Positions 45,241-59,500 of a stretch of 64,000 nucleotides of DNA are shown here, piece after piece. Within the stretch, counting starts at the first letter, position 1. Every line of letters begins with the position of its first letter. The DNA comes from Hypomyces perniciosus (lineage: Eukaryota; Ascomycota; Sordariomycetes; Hypocreales; Hypocreaceae): contig SPDT01000003.1 in NCBI GenBank assembly GCA_008477525.1, positions 124,001 to 188,000 of the forward strand, in the 5' to 3' direction. The notes under the pieces were generated by a model. It made no database searches and was not told where the DNA came from. It saw nothing but the letters and a program-made list of their open reading frames with translations. A program made the translations under genes and the position numbers.

Positions 45241-48200
45241 GGTTTGTTTGTTATTTGTTTTATTATTTACGTCCACTAAGTAAACTAGTTACATATATCC
45301 CTTATAGGCAATAGGATATTAAGAGCCGGCGGCTTGCATCGCTATTCGCTGAATTTTAATTTATAAAGTAAAAAGGGTTAATCTAGGTAATATTAATCTA
45401 TTTCTGCTAAAAGAGGACTATAAAGGTCTGCTTCCTTTATTAGTTTCTAAAAAGCTTTATTTCTTATAAGTCTAAATAGGTAAAAGAAAGGGGTTTCTTT
45501 TAAAAGGATATTTAAAAAAAAAGGCTTAACTATTTTATATTCTATAAAGTAGCTTTATCTTTTTCATTTACTATGTTTATAGATAAACTTTTTATTATAC
45601 TTAAAGTATTTATTATATTCCTGGAAATATTGATATTTTAATCTTTTTATTAAAAGCCTATAAAAGATAAAGTATAAGAGTTTAAATTTTAAAAAGGAAA
45701 TTAAAGGTTTAAAGCTTTATTATTTATAATTTTTTAATATTTTATTAAATTAAATTTACTCTTTTACTTTTATAATTCTTTTAACTTATTCTTTAATATA
45801 TATAATTATAGTTTAATTTTATAATACAATAAAAAGAGCTGCGCTCTATTTAATTAAATATTTAATTTATTTATTACTTATAATATCTTTATATTTTAAT
45901 ATTTCTAAAATAAACCTTTTATAAAGTAAAATACTTTATATTAGTTTTTAATAGTATATATATACTTTTTATGTATAAAGGGGGGGCTTATTAATTAATT
46001 TATTAATAATTAATAAATTATTAAAAATAGAAAGTTATTTAAATTATATAGTTTTCTTTTATATATTTAACTATAAGCTTTATAGCTTTTAAAGTAGCTT
46101 ATACCTTTATATTATAAACCTTTATATGATTAAAGCATTTAATATTTATAGTTACTTTTACTTTATAGTAAATAACTGCTTTTTAATTTATATTCCCTTT
46201 AATTTGAAATATATTAAAGTAAACTGAAATTAAGTAAAAGGGGAATCATTTAATTCTTTTTAAATATTTCTTTACTGCTATTAATTTATTTATATTTCTT
46301 AAATTAAGATTAAAGAAAATATATTAAGACTTTTTAATAAACAGTATAAGTTTAATAGGTTTTTTAATTAAAGTAGTAATATATTAAAGCCTAGTTTATA
46401 GCAGTGAAAGAGGGAGTTTTTTATTACTATATTAAGTAATTACATAGTTTTAATTTAATTTTATAAATCTTATTATATACTTAAAGTAAACTTAAATTAA
46501 AGTAATATTAATTAAAGGGACCTTTAACTTTTTATATAAAATAAAAATATTTACAGTTTTTTTAAATTAAAGAGACTGCCTTTACTATAGCTTAAAAAGG
46601 TAAACCTGTGTAAATTTTATTAAATAATTTAAAAAAACTCAAGACTTTGTATACTTTACCTATAAATATTTTATATGTTTTTAAAGGAAAGCCTTAAATT
46701 AAAAAAAAACTATTAACTATTAAATATTCTTTTTAAACTAAATTACCTTTACTTTTATTATAATGCCTTTTTAATATATTTAGCCTTTTATAGAATAAAA
46801 GTATAGTAATTTAACTTTAATATAATGAAAAATATTATATATTTTACTTTTTACTTTAATATTTTATCAAACGCTTATTATATAAAAGTAACTGTTTTTT
46901 AAGTAAGTTTACTTATAATAAATATAGTAATATTGTTAATATACTTAAAGTAAAGTTAATAGTCTTTAAATTAAAGATTAACCTAAAGTAAAGTATTGAT
47001 CTAATACAATACATAAAGGATTTTTATAAGGCTTCATATTTAAAAGTAAAGTTTAATAAATTAATTTTATCTTTTTTATAAATAAAGGCAGTTTTATTAT
47101 ATATAAAAGCCGTTATTTATTTTATTAATTAAATAAACTATTTTTATTATTTTAACCATAAAATTAATTTATTCTTTATAATAGTATTAAAGGCTTTAAA
47201 GATATTAAAGGTAAATAAAGTTGCAATTTGCCTTTTATTTAAAGCAATTTTAATATTATAAATTCAATAAGCAATTAAGTTTATATCTACTCTTTTAAAA
47301 AGGGCTTTAAAGGATTACTTTAAAATAATTTTATATTTAAATACTAAAAAGGATAACGTTTTAGTAAATAGTTTTTAAAGCCTTTTTTTATATCAAGTAA
47401 TAGTAAAATAGGTTTATAAGCTTCATAGTTTATATAATTAAGTTTATAAAACTTAAAAATAATAATAACTTTAATATTTTGAAAAAGGAAAAGGTAATAC
47501 ATTAATATAAAGTAGCCTTTAAAAAGGTTTATAATAAACTTGTTAATAATAGGCTATATATAATATAAAAGAGTAATAAATATATTATTTATATGAAGTG
47601 TAATATTCTCTACTTGAATTATAGCCTCTTTTACTTTTCTTTTATAATTATTTTATTTTATAATATTTAAAGGTTCTTTAATCTTTAAGTTCTTAAAGGT
47701 TTTTAATATATTTTTCTACTCCCTTTTACTATAATAGGTATTCGTTAAAGAAAGCTGTTTACTCTTTGAAGTTTAAAATACTTTTATTACTATTTATTAA
47801 AAAAGGGGGTTAACGTTAATTTATAGCTTAATATTATTTAATTACTTCTTAAATACCTTTACCTAAACTAACTTTAACTATAATTTTATCTTAATAATTA
47901 TATTTCCTATATTTAACTATAATATAATATTTTGTTTACTTTAATTTATGTATTAGTTTTAAAGGGCATTATAATATACGCTAAATAGGCTACTTAACTA
48001 TATTTATTTGATTAACAGGTTTTATATTTATTTCAATATTTTCTTTACCTATTAACTATATATAGGTTATTAAAAGTCTTTAAAATACTTATATAGCTGT
48101 ATTTAATTCTCTTTTAAAAAATTAATTATATTTACCTTTAAAGGAGTTCGGTATATATATATATTAATTAACTAAACTGTTATAAACTTTTAAAAAGATA

Positions 48201-49442
48201 TATTTCTTTTTCATATTAACTATTAGCTTAATAAAGCTTAAAAGTATAGTAATAATTATATAATAGTTTAAATTTATATTTAAGTTTTTTGCAATAGTTA
48301 TTAATATACATTAATTGAAGAAAATAAAGTTAATATATTTTCTAGAATCCTCTATAAAGGTATTTATCAAGGTAGAGATTAAGTTATATTTATTTATTTA
48401 TTTAATTAATTTATTGTTTATAGTATTTAAAAGTTAACCTACTTATTATATTTAGTATAATATTTTAAAATCTTTTATAATAATAAAGTTTAAAGGGGGC
48501 TAACTTTACTTTTTAAAGGTTTCTATTATAGTATTAAAGAAGCTTTATAATAAATATTAATACTAATATAGCTATAGACTTCTATTTAATAACTATAGTT
48601 ATTTTCTAGTTTTAAAGGTAAAGGTTAGTAGTATAGTAAATTTAGTGATTTTTTAATATATATAAAAATAAAGGGTTTAGTCTCCCTTTAATTATTATAT
48701 AAGTTAAATACTTAAAAGTTAAAGTAAGATTGTATTTCTTTTATAAATAATATAGTATTTTAATAAGTTTATAGCTTTTAAATAAATATAATATTAAAGG
48801 TATTTTTTTAAGTTAATCAAAGGGCTATATTATAATACTATGTCTATTTTTTTATATTAACTGAAAAGATCTTTAGGCTAAAGTTTTTATAGTAGTTTTA
48901 ATAAGGTTTATTATTTATAAATTACATTTATAAAGTTTATCTCTTTTAAGGGATTCTTTTAAAGTATTATTTATAAAGTTATTAAAATTAATAACCTTTA
49001 CTATAAAGTAAACTAATAAACCTTCTTTTAATAAGTTATTAAAGATATTTATTAAATTAATTTTATTTTAAAGGGGCTTTATTATAAAGGTAAAGGGTAT
49101 TATCCTGCTTAAAAAGGGGGGGTCTTTAAATTTAAGCCTTAAAAGCAGTAAAGGATTTAATTAACGCAGCTTAAAAAGCTTTTCCTTTAAGTATATTAAG
49201 CTTAGGCTAAAAATAAAAAATATAAAGTTCCTTTTTTAAAATTTTAAAATTTTAAAGTCTTTAATGGTTTTAAGTTATTTTTTAATAGTTAAATAGACAT
49301 AGTAGTTTAAAGTATTAGATTACTAAAGTTTAAAGCAGTTAATATATTAAATAAAGGTATTATAATTTTTATTTTTATTAATATATTAACAGGCAGGTTT
49401 ACTATAGTTTTTATAGTATATAATTTTAATAAATTTTAAAGG
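45241..49442. mobile_element. RIP desert, decayed LTR-retrotransposon sequence
   Basis: Very AT-rich, no open frame. A purine tract AAAAAGGGGGGG at 49111-49122 suggests the 3' end of a plus-strand LTR element, followed by a possible RIP-mutated LTR. Gypsy-A is inserted after it at 49443. A short motif (AACAGGCAGGTTT near 49390) recurs near the right window edge (AACAGGTAGGTTT), so the same host repeat may continue beyond the nested insertions. Confidence 0.5.
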
Positions 49443-49613
49443 TTTTACGGCACCAACTATAATGCAATATTAATGCCCTATTAGATAAACTCCAGCTATA
49501 TAACTAGGCCTTAATATATTCCTAGCTATAGCTTTCTATAAAGCTTTAAAGCTTTCTTACTCTCTATAATATAATAATAATATTTGCCTTAACCTACTTT
49601 TCTATACTATAAT
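49443..49613 (+). repeat. Gypsy-A 5' LTR (copy 2)
   Basis: 171 bp, starting TTTTACGGCACC, aligning throughout with 4257-4428. Confidence 0.82.
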
Positions 49614-52600
49614 AGTTGATACTATCTTTTGATTTAACTGTTTTATTATAAGGCATATATTTAATTAATTATAAATTTCCCTTTATTCCTAAACCTATAA
49701 TAATGCTTCTATAGGCTAGCCTTTATCCATTATACCTTATATTTATAAAGAATTAATTATAAGTAAAATAAATATCAATACCTTAAACTTTACTTTATAG
49801 CTCAAGCTAGCTTAATAGATTATAATTTTAACTATACAGCTAATAGTTTTCCTTTTTTAAAAACTTTATAAAAGTCTAATATTAATAGTAGTTATATATT
49901 TAATAAATGCAATTATTAAAAGTTATATCTTTTATTAATAATTTTATCTTTTTAATTAAGTAATAAAAAAACTTAATTTAATAAAAAATAAAAATAGATT
50001 TTTAGATAAACAATCTTAAAATAAATAAGTAAAAACTAAAACCTTAAAGTATAAATTAAAGGTTAAATTAAAGCTTTAAATATAACTTTATAATTAAACT
50101 TTGAAAGTAATTACCTATTTAATTACTATTAAATACAAAACCTTAAATAATTTAATAGTAAATAAAAAGATATCATTAAATATTAAGAGAAATATAATAG
50201 TTAATATTTTAAATTAATATTACTTTTATAAGTAATTAATTAATTTCTGTAATTAATTTTGAAAAGGTTTTATATATTATAAAGCCTTAAAGGGAAATAT
50301 ATATTTATTATATTACAGAAACCTTAATATTATTATTAAAGGTTTTAATAATTTACTTACTAATATTATAAGATTAATATAATCTTTTTATTAATTTTAA
50401 TAAATAATGTCAAATAATTAATTTATGTTAAAAAATAGTATAGTTTTTTAATAATTAATATATGTTAAATAAACTTTTTTAAAACTGTATGATATAATGA
50501 TTTATATTAAATAGCAAATATAATACAATTATTAATTACATAATAAAACCTTTATAACTAAATGTCTTTTAAAAGTTTATTAATATTATAAAAATTTAAA
50601 TAATTTACTTAAATAAATTTAATTTCATTAAATAATATTAACTTTATTAAATTATTTATAATAAATTTTAAAAGGCATTTACTATGATACTCTTTATACT
50701 GCTTCAATAAATTAATATTAATAGAGTTGTTAATAATAGCAGTATTAATATTAATAGTAATATTATTAATATAAATGAAAATAACGAAACTATTATTTTG
50801 ATATTAATGAATAATTTACTATAATTAAATATTATATATATTTTATTATTTTACTTGAAAACTTTTATAAAGAATATATTATTAAAAGATTTTACTTTTA
50901 TTATCAAAAAGTAAATTATAGCTTTAATAAATATAATAAAAAAAGCAGTTTAATATATATTAAAAAGGTCTATATTAAATATAAGACTAAAATTATTAAA
51001 TTTAACTATATTAATTATACTGTAATTTAATAATACTTTAAAGCTAATAATAAAATAGCTTAATAAAGTATAATAATTAAACCTTAATAGCCCGTTAAGA
51101 TTATTTATAATACTTAAATAATTTATAAATTTAAGCTTTAAATAATATACCCTGTTTAACTATTAATAAGAATAAGAATAATAATACTGCTTTATTAACT
51201 TTAGATTTTTTTTTAATTTAGTTTATTTTATTTATTAAAAACCTAGGTTTAATTTACAAATTAAATAAAAAGTGAACCTTCATTAAAAATTACAAATAGA
51301 ATTATTATTTTAAAATAAATCTAGTACTATTTCTTTCATAAAAAACCTTTTAAATGTAAATTAATAAATACTAAATCCTTTTTAAGATAAATTATATTAT
51401 TCTTTATATATAATATTTATATTAATATAAAAGCTGTAATGAAGAATAGCTATATATTTTAAGCGTTTGTTTATTATACTTTTATTCAATAATTTAATAT
51501 TACTATTTAATAACTGCTATTTATTAAAAACCTTTTATTTATTAATAGAAATATAATCAATAAAGTTGTAGACTTTTTTATTATATAAACTATAATTACC
51601 TTTGATAAAAAACTTTACTTTGTTTATTACAAATATTTTTAATAATATATTTATAACCTTTAGCCTTTTATAGTTAAAAGAATATAACTTTAATATTAAT
51701 AAAAAGGAGTTAACTATTACTTTTAAATCTTATTATTATTATAATTATTATCTTTAAAAAGTATAGTTAACTTTATATAAATTTTAATAACAGTTAAAAT
51801 AAAAAATAATTTTATTAAAGTTAATATAAAATATATATATTACTAGTAATTAATAGTTAAAAATACTTTAAATCAAGTAAGTGTAATGTAATTAAATAAA
51901 GAATTATGCTATATTAATAACTATTAATTAAAAATACATTAAAAGAAATACACTCTAATTTAATTAAGAAAAAGCTTGTAGATTATATATTCTATACACT
52001 TTAATATTAACTTAAAATTATAATATAATTGATCGATATAATAGAATTAATAATAAAGAAATATAAATATAAATAGTTTTAAATTAAACATATATAAAAC
52101 TATTGCCTATTTTTATAATTTATAGTTAATTATAAAAGAGAAAACCTTTATTAAAGCTATTATTATTATTTTTTAATATATTACTTTTATAAAATTAAAT
52201 TAAACTTTAAAATTAAAAGGTATAGTTAAATATAATAAATATCTAAATAATAGCAGCTATAAACTTTATTACTTTGTGTTATTAATTTTATATTTAGATA
52301 ATAAAAGTAATTTAACAGAAGATTAATTAAACTATTAAAATTAAAAAGTTATTTAAAAAGAACTTACTATATTAAAAAAATAAACTATTTTTATTTAATA
52401 AACTATATAGAATAAAAAAAGAATTAAATAATAAATTAACGAAAAGATTTATTTATAAATTATAAATATAATATATTACTTTTTTTTTATTATAAAGTTA
52501 AAAAGTAATATTTATATTTATTAAAACTATTACAAGTTAACTAATATAACTATAAAAATTAATATTTACTATTATTAATTTAAAAAACTTTTAATACATT

Positions 52601-55445
52601 AAATTACATGAACGTATATATAAAATTTAATATTATTACTATATTTAATAACTTTTATATTTTAATGGGGATATATAAGAAATAATATTTATTATAAAAT
52701 TTAGCTTTTTTAAAATATTAATTATACCTTTGAGCCTTTATAATATATTTATTATATTTTAATATTATATTAACTATACTTTTTATAACTTTCTTAACTA
52801 TATTTATATCGTATATTCTAATAATATTTTTATATATTTATTAAACTACAAAAAATACTAAAGATATATATATAAACAATAGTTTACTCTTAAGATATTA
52901 GGCTTTAAATTAATATTATTTAATATAAATTCAAAATAATAAAAAGAAAATACTTTAATTTAATTATTACTTTAAAAGGATTAAAAATAGATTTTAAAAA
53001 AGTTACAGTTTTATTAAACTAATAATTATTCAAAAGAGTAAAAGACTTATAAAATCTTTTTAACTTTATAAGTTTGTATTATTATTGTATTTCAAATTAT
53101 TTTAGAATAATCATATGATTAAATAAACTTTTAAAAAAGATTAATTATATATTTAAGAAGAAAAATCATAAAAAGCCTTTAATTTAATTAAATATACCTT
53201 TAAATTAACTTTAATATTAGCCTTCTTTCACTATAATAAATATATAATCTTAAAGAATTAATACCTTTTAAGTAAATATTAAGCAGTATTTATTATAGTA
53301 TTATTAAAAAGGTATTTCTTACTTTATTATATTCTTTTCTATAAAGTATAATATTTAACAAGATAACTATAAAATTTATAGTAAAGAGTTTTTAATTATT
53401 ATTAAAGTAATAAAAGAATAGCGGTTAAAATTATAAAGTTTATAAAAGTTTAATATTATTACAAACTATAAAAACTTTAAATATGTTACTTTAATTAAAG
53501 CTTTAAATTAATAGTAAATTTCATAATTTAAATTCCTTTTTAACTTTAACTGTTATATTATTTACTAACTTAGCTTTAAAGCTATAAAGGTTAATATATT
53601 AAGTTAATAAGCTGAAAATAAGCCTATAAAATTAAACCTTTTTGATGATTAAATTAAAAATAAATAATATATTATCTTTTCATAAAGTTCTTTTAGCTTT
53701 GAAGTTTAAGTAATATTTTAGAAAAAGTCTTATTAAATATAAAACTATTTATAAAGGCTGCCTTTATAACTATAATAATATTTATAAAAGATAAAGTAAT
53801 TAATAAATTAATTATAATAGTATATTAATAGAATATTACAGTAAAGAAATAGTAACTATACTTTAAAACTTTAATATTTATTCATAGTTAAAATAACATT
53901 ATACAAAACTTTAAATTATAATAAATAACTATTAAATTATAAGTAATAAAATTTATTATTAGCAGCAGGTTTTTATTCTTTTTAATAATAAGCTTATATA
54001 TAAATTTTATTTATATAGGTTTTGAAGTTTAAACTTTATTAGCTAAATATACTAATAGCTATAAATTTTTAAAGATAGTAAAGTATTTATATAACCTTAT
54101 AAACTATCTATTAAAATAAAGGCTTTATAATTTTTACTATAAAGTTTCCTTTAATTATTATTAATCCTGTTTTATATATAGTTAAATATTTATATTAATT
54201 ATATTATACTGCGATTTAAATCCTACTATTATAATATTATTTATAAATATTTGTGAATAATAGTTTACTGCTTTATAAAAATATATTATTTTATATCTAT
54301 TATTTTACTATTAATAAAAAAGGTAGCTAATATATTTATTAATAGGATTTACTGCCTTTATAGTATATTGAATAATATTATATTAAACTGCAGTATATAG
54401 TTTATATTAAAGTTTTAAAAATAACTTTTAAAATAATTAAAAGTTATCTTCAAATAATTATTATACTTTTACTTTAACACTAATAGCTAAATTAACAGAA
54501 TTAATATAAATATAAAATAATATTTATGAACTTTTATTAAATTTTATTAAAATAAAGTAATCTATTAACTTTTATTAACTAAATTTACTATAAATAATAT
54601 TATATTTAAAACTATTAATATATTACTATTCTTTGCTAATTATAGTTTTAACCTTTATTTAATGATAATGCCTTTATAGCTTTATTGACTAAATCTTTTT
54701 ATAGTAAAGGAAAGAGAGTTGTTTTATATTAATACAATTATTCAATTATTTATATATATTATTATATAATTAAAGGCTTTTATTAAACCTTTAAAAAAAA
54801 ATATAAAGAAACTATAAATATATAAAAAGAGGTATTATTAATTTATATTATTAGGCAACAAGTATTTATTAATATATAAAATATAAAGATTAATTAGCTA
54901 ATAAAAGAGCTAAATAATAAATAAATAAAACTTTATATAATAATAAGAATATATTTAAACACTTATATTATTAATTTACTAGAAAGTATAAAGACGTTTT
55001 TACTTTTATATAACCCCTATTTATAATTTAAAACGCTTACTTTACTATACTTTAAGTAAAACATAATTAATAAGGCTAAGTTAAAGAATATTGAAAGTAA
55101 AGTATTAAAAACCCAAATAATATAGATAAAGTATAAAAGAAATAAGAATTTAAAGCGCTTTTAAATTATTATAATAATAATAGATTTTATTACTTTATTA
55201 AATAAAAATACTATATTACTATATAGTAATTAACTAAAGACCTATAAAGCTAAGCTTACTGCAATAAATATTAAAACGAATTATAAAAAAGGAAAAAAAG
55301 GAAATAGCTAAAAAAAACTAAAGCTTATAAAGTACTAATTAAAGACTATACTGCATTAAAGCCTATAATTAAACTATATATTATTAATATTAAAAACTAT
55401 ATAATTTACTTTATTTACCTTTATATTAAAAGTATTAAAATAAAT

Positions 55446-56027
55446 TGTTAAAAAGGAGGGCTAAAAAAGCAAGGATTTCAGTGTATTTGGGTAACCTTCC
55501 TATTCTGGCTAGACCCGGAATTAGGCCCGACGCTAGGACCGAGTCCCCGGAGGAACTTCGTTGTAAGTCATGAAATTTCTGTTATCTTTAACGATAACAA
55601 TTGAGCTAGGACCAGCTACCCCGCCTACCCTAGACTCAATATAATGGCTATAATGGCTATTGTGAAAAATCTGACTAAAATGGTTTCCTGTTTGTATAGC
55701 CGTAAGTCGATTTGGCCGATTTCCTATATAAATGAATTTTGCGGAAAATAGGAATGCGGCCATGAACCCAATTCTGCCGCCGCACGCTTATTATTAGGTC
55801 GGAGGACTATTGTAGAAGACAAAGCATTGTTCTACAATCACTTCTACAAATAGCCGCATATATACTAGATATTCTATAGTTTTTCAGCTATTAGATTAAT
55901 TACAATTCAATTGTTTATCTATTGTTAACCTAACTAGACTCTCAGTCGTTTCCTTATTGCTGCGTTGTGTGCAGCTTCCTAGAAGCCACACATAAATAAC
56001 GTTCAGTATAACCTTGTTATTTAAACA
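55446..56027. repeat. Young solo LTR, 582 bp, with 5-bp target duplication
   Basis: Starts TGTTAAAAAGGAGG and ends TTATTTAAACA, flanked by TAAAT at 55441-55445 and 56028-56032. The corresponding site in Gypsy-A copy 1 (about 4180-4190) is empty and has one such 5-mer (TAGAT there). GC-normal with no RIP-like decay although its host is heavily mutated. Encodes nothing; the family of the parent element is unknown. Confidence 0.9.
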
Positions 56028-56104
56028 TAAATTACCTAGAATTTTAATATATATGAATAATATAGCTATTTGCAGTTAAATAGTATAATAAAGAGGGGGG
56101 GTAT

Positions 56105-56276
56105 TATTATAGTATTAACTGTAATGCAATATTAATGGCCTATTATATAAACTCTAGTTATATAACTAGGCTTTAATGTATTCCTAGCTATAGCTTTCTG
56201 TATCGCCTTAAGGCTTTCTTGCTCTCTATAGTATAACAATAATATTTGCCTGAACCTGCCTTCCTATACTGTAATA
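56105..56276 (+). repeat. Gypsy-A 3' LTR (copy 2)
   Basis: 172 bp following the purine tract, ending ACTGTAATA. Aligns with 4257-4428 and 49443-49613. Confidence 0.85.
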
Positions 56277-56311
56277 AAAGGTTATAAAAATTAAAATATT
56301 TATTATTTTAA

Positions 56312-56573
56312 TATCAGAGACCCTTTTTGGGGCAGACGGATTGGGAGAGGGGCTGCGGCCTTAGGGAAGAGTAGAGGAGGTTAAAGAGTAATTACTTAGA
56401 GGAGAAATAGGTGCTAATAAGCAGGTAATAAGTCAGAAACTAATAGTTAAGTGTAGCAGCAGTAATTTACTAGTCTTTAAAGTTCTATATCTTTAGGGAC
56501 TACAGTTACTTTTATATATATATTCCGGCCTATATAATATTATAAAAGCCCTAGAGCTTTTAATCTTTTCATA
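56312..56573 (-). repeat. G1 3' LTR (copy 2)
   Basis: 262 bp, TATCAGAGACCC...CTTTTCATA; the best-conserved part of this copy. Confidence 0.83.
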
Positions 56574-59500
56574 GGCTGCCTCCCCTTTTATAGCATTGAC
56601 TTTAATACTAATAAAGGCCTTATATTTAACTAGCTCTTTTCCAGCTTTTAATACCTTATCACTATATTAAATAGCAACTATTTCCTATATAGAGGCTTCT
56701 TTAAACTTTAGATTTAAATACTTTAATGTATATTTAATAGCCTAAAAAATTTCTAACTTTATAGTTTAAAAGTATACTTTTATATAATTAAACTTAAAGG
56801 GTAGCAGAGAAATCCTATATAATAAGCTAACCTTTTACTGTTAATATATAAATAATTTACTTTATTTTTCTTTTTTTAATTTACTATTATATATAAATAC
56901 ACCATATATATTTTTACCCTACTTTTCTTTTTACTTATAACTTTAATTCCTATTTACTTTTCTCTTTTTTTTCTTTTTTTCCTTTATATCTTTCTCTCTC
57001 TTTTACCCTCCCCCTTTATATAGCTATTTTCTTTATAAATATTCCTTCTTGTTACTTTTTATTACCAGCTAATTTATTATATAATAGTAATTCTTTTCTT
57101 TTAATTTAGCCTATTACTATAAATTATTTTTTTCTTTCTGCAATAAATATCGCTACTTTATAAGTTTTCTATAGCCAATTCTTTATTATAATTTCCTATT
57201 TAATATATTTATAGCCTAGTTTTAGAAAATAGCAGGAATTTTACAGTATCCGAAAACCTTAATATAGCAAGCCTATTTTCATTTATAGCTAAGGATATCT
57301 CGGTTATATCTCTATTAGAATACCCTCCCTTTAAAATTGCTATACTTTTACCAGTAAAACGCTGTAAAGCTGCTAGCAATTTAATTTAATGAATATTTTA
57401 ATATAAATATAACTATTAGCTACTGTTAACTTATTATAGACGCCTTACCCTATATAATTATTATTTTAACCTTTTAATTAAATAAAATATAAAGTTAAGA
57501 AAAGAATTACTTTAATATTATAATAATAAATATAAATTTATATAATTAAAAAGCAAAACCTTTTATATTAATTTATATTATATTAACTGCTTTTAAAAAA
57601 TATTTTTATTATTTCTTAAATAATAAATTATATCATTTAATTGTCTATTAATTTATTAATACCGCTAAAATATTAATTAAATATTCTTAAAAGTCTTTTA
57701 TTAATAAAGTAAATACTTTACTATTACTTCTTTACTATATAGTAATAGTTAACAAATAACCAGTCTATAATAATACTACTATAAATCTAATATAAAAAGA
57801 ACTTTATATTAATGCAATAAAAGTTAAGCCTAGTTAAAGAGTAAAAAGAAAAAGAGTTTATAATAAATAAGCAGTATTACTGCTAAAACTTAAAGCGCTT
57901 AAACCTTTAAATTACTTTTAATTAAATAAACTCTCTTACTTTTATTACTACTATTATATATACTCTTATTCTAATATATATTTCTTTATTTATAATAGGC
58001 AGTTTTTAATTAATTATTATATAATATACTAGTAGATTAAAATTCCTATATTTCCTTAAATATATCCTACTATTATAAAAGATTATAATAAAATGCTATT
58101 TAAGGATAAAGAAAACTAGCTGTCGTTTAATAATAGTATTGCTATTTATTTACTGCAAAATATATACTATTATACGTTTATTTTCTGGTTTTAATTAATT
58201 AATTAAAACTATATAATACCCTACTCTCTTTAACTTGATAATACTTAATAATAATAGTTAAGTATTTATTAATAAATTACTGCTTATACTTTTAAATTAA
58301 TTTAATATTAATAAAATTACTTTTCTTTTATTAAATATTATTAATCTTTAAATAGTCTTTTTATTTAATTAAACATAAATATTATATCCTTTTATACTTA
58401 TAATTAATAATTTTCTTAACTTTAAATCTTTCTTTAATATTAAAAGGGTAATCTATTAATTTACAAGGGTTTCCTTTATAGCTATAATATAGTTTAAGAT
58501 TTATAAGATTAAAAAATTATAAATTTGAATAAAAGATAAAAAATAAAGCTAATATACTAGTCTATTTATTTTAATTTAGCGTTTAATCTAGTAAAGATTA
58601 ATATATTTTTTAATAAGTTTTTTACTAGGTTATTAAAGTTCTAAGTATTTTATAGAAAATAATACCTAATTGCTAATAGTAAATTTCTTTTTAAATTAAT
58701 AAATATTATAATACTGTTTATATTCTTTTTAGCTTTATTATAATATTTACTTAATTATTTTATAAATAGCTTAAAGCTTTTTTACTTTTATAATAGCATT
58801 AATATAATATCTATAATAGGTTAATCTATTATAACTTAAAGCGTTCAGCTTATAGCTAAATAGTAAAAAAGCTAATAAATAGCTAGTTATAGAATATTTA
58901 GTATTATTATATATAAACTAAATAAAAGATAATTTTTAAAGCTTGTTATTTTATTATTAACTGTAAAAAAATATAAATAATACTTTAAAGCTTAATTCTG
59001 CCGTTTAGTTTAACTATTAGTCTATAAATAAAAAGTAATACTAAGTCGCTATTTATAAGTAAATAAATAATAGAAATTTCACTAAAATCTAGATTTGAAT
59101 AATTAATCTTTATTAAAAATAATTCCTTATAGTATTCCAAAAATTAAATAAATATATTTTATAAAAAGGTTAATAACTCTGCTATTTATAATATATACTA
59201 TTATAAATATATATAGGGCATGTTTTATATATTAATTAATAATAATAAGAATTATATTATATCGGTATTTACCTTTATAGTTTAAAATTTCTAGTAAATC
59301 TATAATAAAATCTATAAAAGTTTCTCTAAAAAGTCTTTCTAGTATTAATAATAAAGCAAGTTTACTATAACGTTAATAAATTCTCGCTTTTATTATTTAA
59401 TAAATATAATATATACATATATAGCGTTTAATATCTTATTTTATACTTTACTAATAATAAGTTAATATAATATATTTTAAAGTACAATTAACTTTGTAAT

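Larger units (their letters stand above)
49443..56276 (+). mobile_element. Full-length Ty3/Gypsy 'Gypsy-A' copy 2, RIP-decayed, with nested solo LTR
   Basis: Seen: LTRs at 49443-49613 and 56105-56276, flanked by AAAGG at 49438-49442 and 56277-56281. The interior is AT-rich. RNase H relics start near 53375 and the integrase region follows to about 55000, both aligning with 2033-4256. The polypurine tract (AAGAGGGGGGG) precedes the 3' LTR. The block at 55446-56027 is a later insertion absent from copy 1. Excluding it and its duplicated TAAAT, the element is about 6.2 kb. It is much more strongly RIP-mutated than copy 1 and has no coding capacity. Confidence 0.88.

Noticed and set aside
55533..55763. 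76-codon minus-strand open frame
   Set aside because: Lies entirely in the solo LTR at 55446-56027; no protein family and no conservation expected.
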